From Clostridia bacterium (GTDB lineage: Bacteria > Bacillota > Clostridia > Oscillospirales > CAG-272): a stretch of DNA of 5,491 nt. Below are positions 5,378-5,491 of the stretch, in pieces; within the stretch, counting starts at the first letter, position 1; each line of letters opens with the position of its first letter. The notes beneath the pieces were generated by a model, which had not been told where the DNA came from, ran no database searches, and saw nothing but the letters and a program-made list of their open reading frames with translations. A program made the translations under genes and the position numbers. The DNA lies in the NCBI GenBank assembly GCA_017518025.1, contig JAFWWR010000325.1, forward strand, positions 1 to 5,491. The letters run 5' to 3'.

Positions 5378-5450
5378 GGGCCATTAGCTCAGCTGGGAGA
5401 GCGCCAGGTTCGCAATCTGGAGGTCATGGGTTCGATCCCCACATGGTCCA
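5378..5450 (+). tRNA. tRNA-Ala, anticodon CGC
   Basis: A 73-base cloverleaf. The acceptor stem GGGCCAT/ATGGTCC includes the G3-U70 wobble pair that marks alanine tRNAs. The D-arm is GCTC/GAGC with an AGCTGGGA loop. The anticodon stem CCAGG/TCTGG holds the loop TTCGCAA, giving anticodon CGC (5411-5413), which reads GCG. The variable loop is AGGTC. The T-arm is ATGGG/CCCAC around TTCGATC. Position 49-65 is an A-C mismatch, a small flaw in an otherwise sound structure. The discriminator is A73 (5450), followed by AAAA, so CCA must be added after transcription. Confidence 0.95.
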
Positions 5451-5485
5451 AAAAGAAAAAGTCGCGCAAGCGATTTTTTCTTTTT
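5451..5485 (+). terminator. Rho-independent terminator directly after the tRNA
   Basis: AAAAGAAAAAGTCGC (5451-5465) pairs with GCGATTTTTTCTTTT (from 5470) around a GCAA (GNRA) tetraloop, with one G-U pair. The discriminator A5450 can add one more pair with T5485. The T-run that releases the transcript is also the descending arm of the stem. The A/T symmetry means it could also act on the opposite strand. Confidence 0.88.
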
Positions 5486-5491
5486 GTTCTC

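Noticed and set aside
5378..5491. An integrative element attached at the tRNA 3' end.
   Set aside because: No integrase and no repeated tRNA 3' segment are visible within the window, and a normal terminator follows the tRNA.

Overview
This window reads as ordinary chromosomal DNA from a Gram-positive bacterium, most likely an uncultured, fairly GC-rich member of the Clostridia. The signs are strong AGGAGG-type ribosome binding sites, a TTG start codon, a surface protein with three S-layer homology (SLH) repeats, TGN-extended -10 promoters, and GC-rich genes separated by AT-rich gaps. The tRNA gene does not encode its CCA end. The taxonomic call is an inference; no rRNA or other marker gene is present.

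Layout. On the minus strand, a Gfo/Idh/MocA-family oxidoreductase (700-1989) is followed after 52 bases by the first 215 codons of glutamate 5-kinase, proB (647 down to the left edge). They probably form one transcript from a promoter at 2023-2051. A perfect 10-bp hairpin lies between them, but its T-run is on the opposite side from the expected reading direction. A 235-base divergent intergenic region (1990-2224) holds back-to-back promoters and a 7-bp direct repeat spaced by 20 bp.

On the plus strand, 2225-3754 encodes a secreted protein: signal peptide, phage-tail-type lysozyme domain, beta-rich module, CxxxC linker and three SLH repeats. A compact terminator (3772-3801) and a new promoter (3817-3845) separate it from a MATE-family efflux transporter (3878-5251). 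Then come three tandem 14-bp repeats, an 11-bp inverted repeat, an A/T-tract UP-like element and an extended -10 promoter. These precede a tRNA-Ala(CGC) gene (5378-5450), which is followed at once by a GNRA-loop terminator.

How the genes relate. There is no obvious shared pathway. ProB makes proline; the oxidoreductase probably acts on a sugar or polyol; the SLH lysozyme probably acts on peptidoglycan at the cell surface; the MATE protein exports small molecules. The promoter and terminator layout argues for four transcription units. I did not find a convincing new multi-gene system. The points most worth a second look are the SLH-anchored lysozyme with cysteines on both sides of its putative catalytic glutamate, the cysteine-rich oxidoreductase, and the structured DNA upstream of the tRNA gene.
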